In this document: positions 36,316-45,039 of the stretch, one piece after another
Layout of the letters: every line of letters begins with the position of its first letter
Numbering within the stretch: position 1 is the stretch's first letter
Source of the DNA: JAIBJN01 sp963839745
Lineage (GTDB): Bacteria > Actinomycetota > Thermoleophilia > Gaiellales > Gaiellaceae
Assembly (NCBI GenBank): GCA_963839745.1
Contig: CAWIWC010000005.1
Span: 124,001-188,000, forward strand
Direction of reading: 5' to 3'
Length of the DNA stretch: 64,000 nt
The notes under the pieces: model-generated
The model's input: only the letters and a program-made list of their open reading frames with translations
Databases searched by the model: none
Told to the model about the DNA's origin: nothing
Program-made: the position numbers and the translations under genes

Positions 36316-37116
36316 ATGGAGGGCGGAGCGATTCGGGCGCGCGGGCTGATCTGCGCCGGCGGGGAGGCGACCCGCCTCCAGGAGCTGACCCGCATCACCA
36401 ACAAGCACCTGCTCCCGGTGGGCCGGTGGCCGATGGTCTACTACCCGCTGCAGCTCATGCAGCTGCTGGGGATCCGCGACGTGCTCCTCGTCACCGGGCA
36501 GGCGCACGCCGGCGACTTCATCGACCTGCTCGGCGACGGCCGCGTACGGGAGCGCGACGGTGACGGGCTCCTCTTCGACCTCGATCTCACCTACAAGGTG
36601 CAGACCGAGCCGGGCGGGATCGCCCAGGTCGTCGGGATGGCGGAGTCCTTCGCCGCCGGCGAGAGCCTCGTGGTCTGCCTCGGCGACAACATCTTCGAGC
36701 ACGCCGAGGCCGGTGCCGTCGGCGCGTGGGCCTCGAATCCCGACGGGGCGCTGATCTTCGTCAAGGACGTGCCCGACCCGGAGCGCTTCGGCGTGGTCGT
36801 CTACGGCGAGGACGGGGGCGTGAGCGACGTCGTCGAGAAGGCGGGGGTCGTGGACACGCGCTACGAGTCGCCGCCCTCGAGCGACGCCGTAGTCGGCCTC
36901 TACTGCTTCCCGCCGGACGTCTTCGAGATCATCCGAGGCCTCGCGCCCTCGTCGCGTGGCGAGCTCGAGATCACGGACGTCAACCGGACGTACGCCGAGC
37001 AGGGACGGCTCCGCTCCGCGCGCGTGAGCGGCTGGTGGCACGACGCCGGGACGCACGAGGCACTCGGGCAGATCGGGAACCTCATCGACGACACGGGCGT
37101 GAACAAGCCGGCGTGA
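36316..37116 (+). CDS. rfbA: Glucose-1-phosphate thymidylyltransferase (RmlA/RfbA-like)
   Basis: This 266-aa nucleotidyltransferase would make dTDP-glucose, the first step of dTDP-rhamnose synthesis. It has KHLLPVGRWPMVYYPL, VCLGDNIFE and GWWHDAGTHEAL. The signature loop is AGGEATRLQELT where most members have GG-x-GTRL-x-P-x-T, a Gly-to-Ala change plus loss of the proline. The next genes confirm the pathway. TAGCAT (36301-36306) is 9 nt before the ATG. Confidence 0.88.
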   Translation: MEGGAIRARGLICAGGEATRLQELTRITNKHLLPVGRWPMVYYPLQLMQLLGIRDVLLVTGQAHAGDFIDLLGDGRVRERDGDGLLFDLDLTYKVQTEPGGIAQVVGMAESFAAGESLVVCLGDNIFEHAEAGAVGAWASNPDGALIFVKDVPDPERFGVVVYGEDGGVSDVVEKAGVVDTRYESPPSSDAVVGLYCFPPDVFEIIRGLAPSSRGELEITDVNRTYAEQGRLRSARVSGWWHDAGTHEALGQIGNLIDDTGVNKPA

Positions 37117-37574
37117 TCGACGGGATCCAGATCATGCCGCTCCGCTATTTCCGCGACGAGCGCGGCTGGTTCGTCGAGGTGCGGCGCGAGAGCCTCCTGC
37201 CGCACCGCACCGTCCAGACGAACGTCTCCTTCTCGCGCAAGGGCGTGATCAGGGGTCTCCACTACCACGAGCGCGGTCAGGACGACCTCTTCGCCTGCCT
37301 GACGGGAACGGCCCGCGTCGTCGTCCTCGACCGCGAGACCGACGAGACGTTCACCGTCGACATCGGCGACGAGAACCCGGTCGCGGTCTACGTTCCCGGC
37401 CGGCACGCGCACGGCTTCGAGGCGCTCACGGATCTCCTCTTCTGCTACCACGTCACGCGCGAGTACGACCCCGCCGACCCCGACGAGCACGGGATCCCCT
37501 GGGACGACCCGCGTGTCAGGCACCTGTGGAGCACGGACAGCCCGATCCTCTCGGAGCGCGACACCGCGTCCTGA
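37113..37574 (+). CDS. rfbC: dTDP-4-dehydrorhamnose 3,5-epimerase-like (RfbC)
   Basis: This 153-aa cupin epimerase has the family features RDERGWFVEVRR, IRGLHYHERGQ (catalytic His) and YVPGRHAHGFEAL. It is somewhat shorter than the usual 180 aa. It starts at the GTG overlapping the rfbA stop by 4 bp. It catalyses the third step of dTDP-L-rhamnose synthesis. Confidence 0.9.
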   Translation: MIDGIQIMPLRYFRDERGWFVEVRRESLLPHRTVQTNVSFSRKGVIRGLHYHERGQDDLFACLTGTARVVVLDRETDETFTVDIGDENPVAVYVPGRHAHGFEALTDLLFCYHVTREYDPADPDEHGIPWDDPRVRHLWSTDSPILSERDTAS

Positions 37575-38344
37575 TCACGGGCGCCGGCGGGCAGCTCGGC
37601 GTCGCCCTGCGGGAGGTGTTCCCGGAGGCTGACGCGCGGCCGCGGGCCGACCTGGACGTGACCCGGCCGCTGGACCTCGACCCTGTGCCGGACCTCGTGC
37701 TCCACGCGGGCGCCTGGACGGACGTCGACGGCGCCGAGTCCGACGAGGCGGGCGCCCTTCACGCCAACGTCGAGGGCACGCGCAACGTGGTCGCCCTCGG
37801 TGCGCCGGTCGTCTACTTCTCCTCCGACTACGTCTTCGACGGCTCCAAGCGGGAGCCGTACGTCGAGTCGGACGAACCGGGGCCTCGCTCGGCGTACGGC
37901 CGGTCGAAGCTCCTCGGCGAGCAGGAGGTGCGGGAGGGATGGATCGTGCGCAGCTCCTGGCTCTTCGGCTGGACGGGGCACAACTTCGTCCGCACGATGC
38001 TCCGCCTGGGGAGCGAGCGCGACGAGGTCAGCGTGGTCGCCGATCAGCGCGGGAGCCCAACCTATGTCGGGCACCTCGCCGAGGCGACCCGGGAGGTCAT
38101 CGGGCTTCCCGGGGGCGTCTGGCACGTCGCCGCCGACGGCGAGGCCACCTGGGCCGAGTTCGCCGAGGCGATCTTCGAGGAGGCAGGGATCGACTGTCGC
38201 GTCGTCCCCATCACGACCGAGGAGCTGGGACGCCCCGCGCCGCGGCCCGCGTACTCCGTCCTGCGGAGCGAGCGCGAGGGTGCGCCGCGGCTCCCGCACT
38301 GGCGCGAGGGGCTGCGCGAGTGCCTCGAGCGCCTCGGCGCGTGA
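37526..38344 (+). CDS. rfbD: dTDP-4-dehydrorhamnose reductase (RfbD)
   Basis: This Rossmann-fold reductase has RVLITGAGGQLG, the conserved FSSDYVFDG and the YGRSKLLGE Tyr-Lys pair. It forms dTDP-L-rhamnose. Start choice is difficult: homology begins at 37565-37571, right at the rfbC stop, where only a CTG is available (CTGA overlap at 37571-37574). The nearest standard start is a GTG at 37526 that overlaps rfbC by 49 bp and adds 15 residues; I use it with reservation. Confidence 0.9.
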   Translation: MEHGQPDPLGARHRVLITGAGGQLGVALREVFPEADARPRADLDVTRPLDLDPVPDLVLHAGAWTDVDGAESDEAGALHANVEGTRNVVALGAPVVYFSSDYVFDGSKREPYVESDEPGPRSAYGRSKLLGEQEVREGWIVRSSWLFGWTGHNFVRTMLRLGSERDEVSVVADQRGSPTYVGHLAEATREVIGLPGGVWHVAADGEATWAEFAEAIFEEAGIDCRVVPITTEELGRPAPRPAYSVLRSEREGAPRLPHWREGLRECLERLGA

Positions 38345-39231
38345 GCGTCCCTCCCGGGCTCGAGTGGTGGCGCGAGGAGCCGGACGGCTCGATCTGGCTC
38401 CAGCATCTGCCCGACATCGTCGGCGAGTGCGCACATCTCTGGTCGCTCGAGCTCGGCGAGCCGTTCCACCTCGCGCACGTTTCCTACGTCGCCCCGGTGG
38501 AGCTGAGCGACGGCACATCGGCCGTGCTGAAGATCAACTTTCCGGAAGAGGAGAGCGAGCACGAGGCGGATGCGCTCGCGCACTGGGACGGTGAGGGCGC
38601 GGTCCGCCTGCTCGGTCGCTACGACGAGCGCCGGGCGCTGCTCGTCGAGCGGTGCAAGCCGGGCACGCGGCTCTGGGAGACCCGGGACGGCGACGACGTC
38701 ACGCGCATCGTCGCCGGAGTCCTGAGGCGGCTCTGGAAGTCGCCGCGCGACGGTCATCGGTTCCGGCTGCTCGCGGATGCGGCGGCCGAATGGGCGGAGG
38801 AGCTCCCTCGCGGGTGGGAAGAGCTCGGCCGCCCGTACGAGGAGTCGTTGCTCGGGGAGGCGGTCGCGTTCCTCCGGGAGGCGGGCCCGGCGCAGGGCGA
38901 GCAGGTCGTCCTCCACCAGGACCTGCACGGCGGCAACGTCCTCCAGGCCCAGCGGGAGCCGTGGCTGGCCATCGACCCGAAACCGCTCGTCGGCGAGCGG
39001 GAATTCGACACGGCCTCGTTCCTGCGCGACCGCCGCTGGGAGCTCCGGAACACGCCCCTGGCCGGCATGAGGGTGCGCCGCCGGCTCGACCTCCTCGCCA
39101 GCGAGCTCGACCTCGACCGCGACCGCATGCGCGGCTGGGGCCTCGCGCACGCGCTCGCCTGGGGCATGTCCGGCAAGCCCGAGCAGGACCGGGACATGGC
39201 CGCCTGCGCCCGTTGGCTCGCCGCGGCCTAG
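38341..39231 (+). CDS. Aminoglycoside/hydroxyurea-type phosphotransferase (PF04655-like)
   Basis: This 296-aa kinase has the phosphotransferase catalytic loop HQDLHGGNVL and the metal-binding AIDPKPLVGEREFD, close to the APH(6)/hydroxyurea kinase pattern. The lysine is in SAVLKINFPEEE. The family phosphorylates small molecules such as streptomycin. It lies inside the rhamnose operon, overlapping rfbD by 4 bp (GTGA), so it may modify a sugar or glycoside rather than confer resistance; that is inference. Confidence 0.82.
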   Translation: MSVPPGLEWWREEPDGSIWLQHLPDIVGECAHLWSLELGEPFHLAHVSYVAPVELSDGTSAVLKINFPEEESEHEADALAHWDGEGAVRLLGRYDERRALLVERCKPGTRLWETRDGDDVTRIVAGVLRRLWKSPRDGHRFRLLADAAAEWAEELPRGWEELGRPYEESLLGEAVAFLREAGPAQGEQVVLHQDLHGGNVLQAQREPWLAIDPKPLVGEREFDTASFLRDRRWELRNTPLAGMRVRRRLDLLASELDLDRDRMRGWGLAHALAWGMSGKPEQDRDMAACARWLAAA

Positions 39232-39280
39232 CGGAGCGGGTTCGGTGGACGTCGGCCCGGGCGCGACTACGATCAGTGAC

Positions 39281-40267
39281 GTGCGCGTTCTCGTCACCGG
39301 CGGCTGCGGCTTCATCGGCAGCCACTTCGTCAAGCGCCTCGACTCCGGCGGGGACGAAGTCGTCGTGCTCGACAAGCTGACGTACTCCGGCCGGAAGGAG
39401 AACCTCGACGGCGTCGACTGCGACATCCAGGTCGGCGACATCGCGGACCCTGACGCCGTCGCGCGTGCCGCCGAAGGCTGCGACGCGATCGTCAACTTCG
39501 CCGCCGAGACGCACGTCGACCGCTCCATCCTGGGCGCGACGGACTTTGGCCGCACGGAGTTCTTCGGAACGCAGGTGCTGCTCGAGGAGGTGCGCCGCAC
39601 GGGGGCGCGCTACGTCCAGGTCTCGACCGACGAGGTCTACGGCGATCTCGCCGACGGCGGCTCGGCGTCCGAGACCGACCCGGTGGAGCCGTCGAGCCCC
39701 TACAGCGTCGCCAAGGCGGCCGGCGACCTCCACATCCCCGCGTACGTGCGCACCTTCGACGTCAACGCGTCGATCACGCGGGGCTCGAACACGTACGGCC
39801 CGAATCAGTACCCGGAGAAGCTCGTGCCGCTCTTCGTCACCAACGCGCTGGACGGCGAGCCGCTCCCCGTCTACGGAGACGGGAAGCAGATCCGCGACTG
39901 GCTGCACGTGGAGGACCACTGCGCCGGCGTCGAGTTCGTCCTGCGCGAGGGAGCGCCCGGCGAGGTCTACAACGTCGGCGGCGGCAACGAGCGCGAGAAC
40001 ATCGAGATCACTCAGCGGATCGTGGAGCTGACCGGCGCCGACCCGTCGCTCGTTCGCCACGTGACGGACCGGCCGGGCCACGACCGCCGCTACTCCCTCG
40101 ACTCGTCCAAGCTCGAAGGGCTCGGCTGGAAGCCCGAGCGCGCCTTCGAGGAAGGCCTCGCCGAGACGGTCGAGTGGTACCGGGCGAACCGCGCCTGGTG
40201 GGAGCCGATCAGGTCCGGCGAGTACCTCGAGTACTACCGCCGGCAGTACGCCGAGCGCCTCGGCTAG
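39281..40267 (+). CDS. rfbB: dTDP-glucose 4,6-dehydratase (RfbB)
   Basis: This 328-aa extended SDR has VTGGCGFIGSHFV, the catalytic STDEVYGD (Thr, Asp-Glu) and YSVAKAAGD (Tyr-Lys). It catalyses the second step of dTDP-rhamnose synthesis, completing the four-gene set. TACGAT (39268-39273) is 7 nt before the GTG start, so it may have its own promoter. Its stop shares a CTAG with the convergent kinase gene. Confidence 0.94.
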   Translation: MRVLVTGGCGFIGSHFVKRLDSGGDEVVVLDKLTYSGRKENLDGVDCDIQVGDIADPDAVARAAEGCDAIVNFAAETHVDRSILGATDFGRTEFFGTQVLLEEVRRTGARYVQVSTDEVYGDLADGGSASETDPVEPSSPYSVAKAAGDLHIPAYVRTFDVNASITRGSNTYGPNQYPEKLVPLFVTNALDGEPLPVYGDGKQIRDWLHVEDHCAGVEFVLREGAPGEVYNVGGGNERENIEITQRIVELTGADPSLVRHVTDRPGHDRRYSLDSSKLEGLGWKPERAFEEGLAETVEWYRANRAWWEPIRSGEYLEYYRRQYAERLG

Positions 40268-41670
40268 TCGTCCTCGTCGTCCTTCGACTTCCCTTTCTTG
40301 CCGCCCTGGGCGCCGCACGCGCGCAGCGCGTCTCTGATGTCCGGGTGGTTCCCCTGCAGCTCCCGTGAGCGTTCGAGGTGCGGCACGGCCTCGTCGCACC
40401 GGTCGAGCTCGACGAGCGTCCGGCCGAGGTTGTACTCGGCATAGGCCTCGTAAGGGAAGTTGGCCGAGTATGTGCCGCGCAGCGCGGGGACGGCGCGCTC
40501 CAGGAGCGGGAGCGCCTCCTCCCAGCGCCCGTCCTGCATGAGCGCGAAGGCCTCGTCGTTCAGGTCCGCCGCCTGCTCGACACCGACGGCGTTCGCAGGG
40601 GCCGGAGAAGGCTGTGCCGGCGCGGTGGTCTGACCCACGGTCGTCGTCGGAGGCGGGGCCGTGGTGGTCGGTTGGGTCGGCGCCGTGGTCTCGGGCGCGG
40701 CAGCCGAGGGTGGGTCGTCCCGGAAGACGAGGAGGGCGGCGCCGATCCCGACGATCGTCAGGAGTATGGCTCCGGCGACCAGCGCAGCCACGGGCGCCGC
40801 GCTCGGGCGCCGCGCGGGTGGCGGTGCGACAGGAGGCGGCGGATTCGTGCCGAGCAGCGCCTCCGAGAGCGCGTCGACGAAGGCGGCCGCGGTCGGGAAC
40901 CTGTGCACCGGCTTCTTGGCGAGCGCCCGCGCGAACACGGCGTCCACGGCCTCGGGCAGGTCGGCCTGCTCCGAGGCGGGCGGGACGATCTCGTGGATGT
41001 GGGCGGCTGCCTCGGCGGTCGGCGACTCGCGCTCGAAGGGGCGCCTGCCGGTGAGGAGCTCGTAGGCGACGACGGCCAGCGCGTAGCGGTCGCTTGCGGC
41101 CGTCGTCTCGTGGCCCTGCGCCTGCTCGGGGGCGAGGTAGCCGGCCGTTCCGAGCACTGTCCCCGGTGCAGTCATGCCGGCCGTCTCGTCGACGACGCGC
41201 GCGATCCCGAAGTCGACGACCTGGAGCCTGTCGGAGCTGTCGAAGAGGAGGTTCGCCGGCTTGACGTCTCGATGGACGATGCCGTGGCCGTGCGCGGCGT
41301 CGAGGGCTTCTGCCGCCTGCGCCAGCCAGGCGAGCGCCTGCTCGGGGTCGACGCGGCCGCCCCCGGCGCGGACGGCCAGTGTCCCGCCCGGGAGATGCTC
41401 CATGACCGTGAACGGCCGGCCCTCGTGCTCGCCGACGTCGAAGATCGTGACCACGTGCGGCTCGCCGGAGAGCCGGGCGGCGGTCAGCGCCTCGCGGCGG
41501 AAGCGGACGCGGAGATCGGGGTCCTCCGACAATCGCTCCGCAAGGAGCTTGACGGCCACGATGCGGTCGAGCTTGCGGTCGTGGGCGACGTAGATCTCGC
41601 CCATGCCGCCGCTGCCCACGAGGCGTGGAGCGTCATAGCGATCCGGGAGGATGCCGGTGGTGCCCGCCAC
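40264..41670 (-). CDS. Transmembrane Ser/Thr protein kinase with C-terminal TPR-like domain
   Basis: This 468-aa kinase has the ATP loop VGSGGMGEIYVAH, Lys41, the catalytic HRDVKPAN (Asp135), VDFGIAR (Asp153) and the GTAGYLAPEQ activation-loop end. One membrane helix (about 293-315) leads to a Thr/Pro-rich linker and two TPR-like repeats (about 370-450), which would be outside the cell. The tail is highly charged. It resembles PknB-type actinobacterial sensors but without PASTA repeats. Its stop overlaps rfbB at CTAG. Confidence 0.92.
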   Translation of the reverse strand: MAGTTGILPDRYDAPRLVGSGGMGEIYVAHDRKLDRIVAVKLLAERLSEDPDLRVRFRREALTAARLSGEPHVVTIFDVGEHEGRPFTVMEHLPGGTLAVRAGGGRVDPEQALAWLAQAAEALDAAHGHGIVHRDVKPANLLFDSSDRLQVVDFGIARVVDETAGMTAPGTVLGTAGYLAPEQAQGHETTAASDRYALAVVAYELLTGRRPFERESPTAEAAAHIHEIVPPASEQADLPEAVDAVFARALAKKPVHRFPTAAAFVDALSEALLGTNPPPPVAPPPARRPSAAPVAALVAGAILLTIVGIGAALLVFRDDPPSAAAPETTAPTQPTTTAPPPTTTVGQTTAPAQPSPAPANAVGVEQAADLNDEAFALMQDGRWEEALPLLERAVPALRGTYSANFPYEAYAEYNLGRTLVELDRCDEAVPHLERSRELQGNHPDIRDALRACGAQGGKKGKSKDDEDD

Positions 41671-41768
41671 CGTCCTAGGCTCTTACCGGAACCACCGTGC
41701 GTCCAAACGTGGCACTCTTCAAGGAATCCTTACTGCACCAACGTACGCTGACTGTCGATAGGGGTCTC

Positions 41769-43406
41769 ATGCGGCTTGCTTTCCGTCTCACCATTCCCGG
41801 CCTTGCCGTTCTCGTGGCGCTCGCCTTCGCCGCGACCGCGCAGCCTGCCGTGACGTTCGTGTTCAAGGGCAACGGCTGGGGCCACGGAATCGGGCTCTCG
41901 CAGTACGGCGCCCAGGGCCTCGCGCAGAACGGGCGCACCTACTCCCAGATCCTCGCCCACTACTACAACGGCACGACCCAGGTGAACCGTTCGGCCACGA
42001 TCAGGGTCCTGCTCATCGCGGGCAACGGCTCACTGCAGCTCGGCTCCGATGCGAACTTCAACGGCGGTGGCGGCGCGTTCTCGGCCGGGACCTGGGTTGT
42101 CAGCGCAGGCGCGGCCGGCAAGATCAAGCTCGTCAAGGGCCCGACGACGCGCACCGTCGCCGACCCCACGACCTTCACCCGCGGGACGGCCTCGCTCGAG
42201 ATCGGCGGCGTCAAGTACCGGGGGTCGATCACGATCCGGCGCTCCGGCTCGACCGTCTGGGCGCTGAACACGCTCGGGCTGAACGACTACGTGAAGGGCG
42301 TTGTCCCACGTGAGATGCCGAGCTCCTGGAACGCCGAGGCGCTGAAGGCGCAGGCGGTCGCCGCCCGCTCCTACGCGCTCGCCGCGGGCGGGCACTGCTC
42401 CTGGTTCGGGACGAGCGTCATGTGCCGCGACACGCGCGACCAGGTCTACGGCGGCCAGGGCGGCGAGGCGGCCTCGACGAACGCCGCTGTCGACGCGACC
42501 GCCGGGAAGGTGCTCGCCTCGGGCGGCGCGGTCGCTACGACGTTCTTCTTCTCGACGTCCGGTGGCCGGACGGCGGCCAAGCACCACGAGTGGGGCCCGC
42601 CGGCCATTTCGTACCTGACCAGCGTCAACGATCCGTTCGACAACATCTCGCCGCACCACACCTGGGGCCCGCTGGACTCCGAGGTCGACTGCCCGCCGAC
42701 TCCGGGCCGCGACTGCGTCTGGTCGGGCTCCGGCATGAAGTCGACGCTCGGAACGCGTGCGCCGAACGGGCTGACCGACATGACGGTCACACGCAACCCC
42801 TCGCTCCGCGTCGCCAACGTCACGGCGACCGGGGCGTCGGGAACGACCTCGATCTCAGGCGCGACCATGCGCTCGGTACTCGGGCTGCGTTCGACGTGGT
42901 TCACGATCGGCGTCATGCGCATCACGGGCGGTGGCACGATCAACAAGGGCCAGACGAAGGTGCTCCCCGCGCTTGCCCGGAACCTCTCCGCCGTCCACCT
43001 CCAGCGCAGGCGGCTGAACGAGAGCACGTGGACCAACCTGCGCGAGATCTCCGGGAACGTGAACATCCAGGCGCATCCCGCGGTGACCACGCTCTATCGC
43101 CTGAGCTCCGCGTCGGGCGCGACCGCGGCGGTGCGCGTCAACGTCCGCCCGACCGTGCAGTTCACCGCCGAGTACACGAGCCGGTCGCTGAGCGGCTCCG
43201 CGGGCGAGGAGCTCGCCGGCGAGGTCGTCCAGGTTCAGCGCCAGACCCCGGGTGGGGCGTGGCAGACCGTCGCCACCGCGATCGTCCGCGAGGACGGGAC
43301 CTGGAACGCCGAGCTCGCGCTCGTGCCGGGCCTCTACCGGGCTTACGCGGCGCCGGTCGGCGGCATCGCCGGGATGAGCTCGACGCTCACCGTCGTCTCC
43401 GGCTAG
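41769..43406 (+). CDS. Secreted SpoIID/LytB domain protein
   Basis: This 545-aa protein has a signal peptide (1-26) and a SpoIID/LytB core: GNGWGHGIGLSQYGAQGLA, LNDYVKGVVPREMPSSW, AVAARSYAL and a VYGGQ motif. SpoIID in endospore formers is a peptidoglycan lytic transglycosylase, and relatives are common in non-sporulating actinobacteria. About 150 C-terminal residues form beta-rich, Ig-like repeats. I chose the ATG at 41769 because it directly opens the signal peptide and has AGGGG upstream. Confidence 0.88.
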   Translation: MRLAFRLTIPGLAVLVALAFAATAQPAVTFVFKGNGWGHGIGLSQYGAQGLAQNGRTYSQILAHYYNGTTQVNRSATIRVLLIAGNGSLQLGSDANFNGGGGAFSAGTWVVSAGAAGKIKLVKGPTTRTVADPTTFTRGTASLEIGGVKYRGSITIRRSGSTVWALNTLGLNDYVKGVVPREMPSSWNAEALKAQAVAARSYALAAGGHCSWFGTSVMCRDTRDQVYGGQGGEAASTNAAVDATAGKVLASGGAVATTFFFSTSGGRTAAKHHEWGPPAISYLTSVNDPFDNISPHHTWGPLDSEVDCPPTPGRDCVWSGSGMKSTLGTRAPNGLTDMTVTRNPSLRVANVTATGASGTTSISGATMRSVLGLRSTWFTIGVMRITGGGTINKGQTKVLPALARNLSAVHLQRRRLNESTWTNLREISGNVNIQAHPAVTTLYRLSSASGATAAVRVNVRPTVQFTAEYTSRSLSGSAGEELAGEVVQVQRQTPGGAWQTVATAIVREDGTWNAELALVPGLYRAYAAPVGGIAGMSSTLTVVSG

Positions 43407-44050
43407 TCCTCCAGCAGCTCGCCGGCCGGGACCTCGCGGATCTGCCGCGCGGGGTTGCCGACGACCACGGCGCGCGGAGGCACGTCCTCGAGGACGACGG
43501 CGCCGGCGCCCACGAAGGCCTCCTCGCCGATCTCGACGCCCGGGAGGAGCACGGCGCCGCCGCCGACGCGTGCGCCGCGGCGCACGGTGGGGCCCTTCAT
43601 GCTCGTGAGGCGCTCCTCGGTGCGCCCCATGAAGTTGTCGTTCGTCGTGACGACGCCGGGGGCGATGAAGACGTCCTCCTCGAGCGTCGTGTAGGCGGTG
43701 ACGTAGGCGTTCGCCTGGATGCGCGTGCGTGCGCCGATCGTCGTGTCGTTCTCGACCAGCGAGCCGCGCCCGACGACAACGCCGTCGCCGAGCTCGCAGC
43801 GCTCCCGGACACAGGCCTGGTCGCCGACGATGACGCCGCTTCCCAGCCGGCTGCCTGCGAAGACGACCGCGCAGGCCAGGATGCGCGCACCGTCCCCGAC
43901 GACGAGCGGCGGCAGCTCCTCGAGCTTGGCGGTCGAGCGCGCGCCGAGCGACGGGTGCTTCCCGACGACGGCGTTGTCTCCGATGACCACGTCCTCGCCC
44001 AGCACGGTCCCCGGGTAGACGACCGCGCTCTCGGCGACGCGCGCCTTCAT
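43403..44050 (-). CDS. Left-handed beta-helix acetyltransferase (WbpD-like)
   Basis: This 215-aa protein is built of hexapeptide repeats (VVIGDN, ARIGG-like turns through most of its length) with the C-terminal VVVGNPARQIREV of sugar N-acetyltransferases. In the wbp pathway, WbpD acetylates the 3-amino group of UDP-GlcNAc(3N)A. It is the last gene of the operon and overlaps the oxidoreductase by 4 bp. Its stop shares CTAG with the convergent SpoIID-like gene. Confidence 0.86.
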   Translation of the reverse strand: MKARVAESAVVYPGTVLGEDVVIGDNAVVGKHPSLGARSTAKLEELPPLVVGDGARILACAVVFAGSRLGSGVIVGDQACVRERCELGDGVVVGRGSLVENDTTIGARTRIQANAYVTAYTTLEEDVFIAPGVVTTNDNFMGRTEERLTSMKGPTVRRGARVGGGAVLLPGVEIGEEAFVGAGAVVLEDVPPRAVVVGNPARQIREVPAGELLED

Positions 44051-45039
44051 ACGCGCTCGTGCTCGAGCGAGGCCTGGAGCTGCTCCAGGGTGCGCACCAC
44101 GGAGAGGCCGGCGCGCGCCGCGGCCAGCGGGTCGCCCTCGCCGCGGAGCAGGGCGAGGAAGTGCTCGCACTCGAGGCGTAGCGGCTCGGCGTTGGGGACG
44201 CGCGGGCTGTAGACGTCGCCGATCCGCGTGCTCCACTCGCCGAAGGTGCGCAGCGAGGGCTCGGCGGCGCTGTCGTAGACCGTCACCTTGCGGTCGAGCT
44301 CCATGTCGTCGAACACGGCCATCTTGTCCTTGCCCACAACGGTCATCCGCCGCATCTTGTGCGGGTCGAGCCAGGAAAGATGCATGTGCGCCGTCTTGCC
44401 CGACGGGAAGCGCAGGTAGCAGAAGACGACGTCCTCGACCTCGGGCTTGAGGAACGACTCGCCGTGGGCGGAGAGCTCGGTCGGCTCCTCGTCCAGGAGG
44501 TGGAGGATGACCGAGAGGTCGTGGACGCCGAGGCTCCAGAGCGCGTTCTCGTCGCGGCGGATCGTGCCGAGGTTCACGCGGTTGCCGTAGACGTAGAGGA
44601 TCTCGCCGAGCTCGCCCGAGTCGACGAGCTCCTTCAGCTTCGCCACGCCGGGGTGGTAGAGAAGGAGGTGCCCGGGCATGAGCACGAGGCCGCGCTCCTC
44701 CGCGAGCGCGACGAGCTCCTCGGCGTCGTCCGCGCCGAGGGCCATCGGCTTCTCGACGAAGACGTGCTTGCCGGCGGCGAGGGCCTTGCGGGCCAGGTCG
44801 GCGTGCGTCGGCACCGGCGTGGCCACGACGACCGCGTCCACGCTCTCGTCCTCCAGGAGATCCTCGAAGCGCGTCGTCGCCCTCGCGGCCGGGTAGCGGG
44901 CTGCGGCGCCCGCGAGCTTCGTCTCGTCCGCGTCGCAGGCCCAGGCGAGCCGGGCCAGCTCGTTGAAGTTGCGGGCGAGGTTCGAGCCCCAGGGGCCGAG
45001 GCCTGCGATCCCGAGGGTCGCGGGCGCTAGAGCTTCCAC
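44047..45039 (-). CDS. Gfo/Idh/MocA-family oxidoreductase (WbpB-like)
   Basis: This 330-aa NAD-dependent protein has the N-terminal GIAGLGPWGSNLARNF, the EKPMAL motif and WSLGVHDLSVILHLL. In the wbp pathway, WbpB oxidises C3 of UDP-GlcNAcA. It lies between the nucleotide-sugar dehydrogenase and the acetyltransferase. The start is a GTG at 45039, inside the upstream gene's last 13 bases. Confidence 0.88.
   Translation of the reverse strand: MEALAPATLGIAGLGPWGSNLARNFNELARLAWACDADETKLAGAAARYPAARATTRFEDLLEDESVDAVVVATPVPTHADLARKALAAGKHVFVEKPMALGADDAEELVALAEERGLVLMPGHLLLYHPGVAKLKELVDSGELGEILYVYGNRVNLGTIRRDENALWSLGVHDLSVILHLLDEEPTELSAHGESFLKPEVEDVVFCYLRFPSGKTAHMHLSWLDPHKMRRMTVVGKDKMAVFDDMELDRKVTVYDSAAEPSLRTFGEWSTRIGDVYSPRVPNAEPLRLECEHFLALLRGEGDPLAAARAGLSVVRTLEQLQASLEHERV

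Noticed and set aside
38341..39231. A true aminoglycoside resistance gene
   Set aside because: Only family-level motifs are visible and the context is sugar synthesis; resistance cannot be claimed from sequence.
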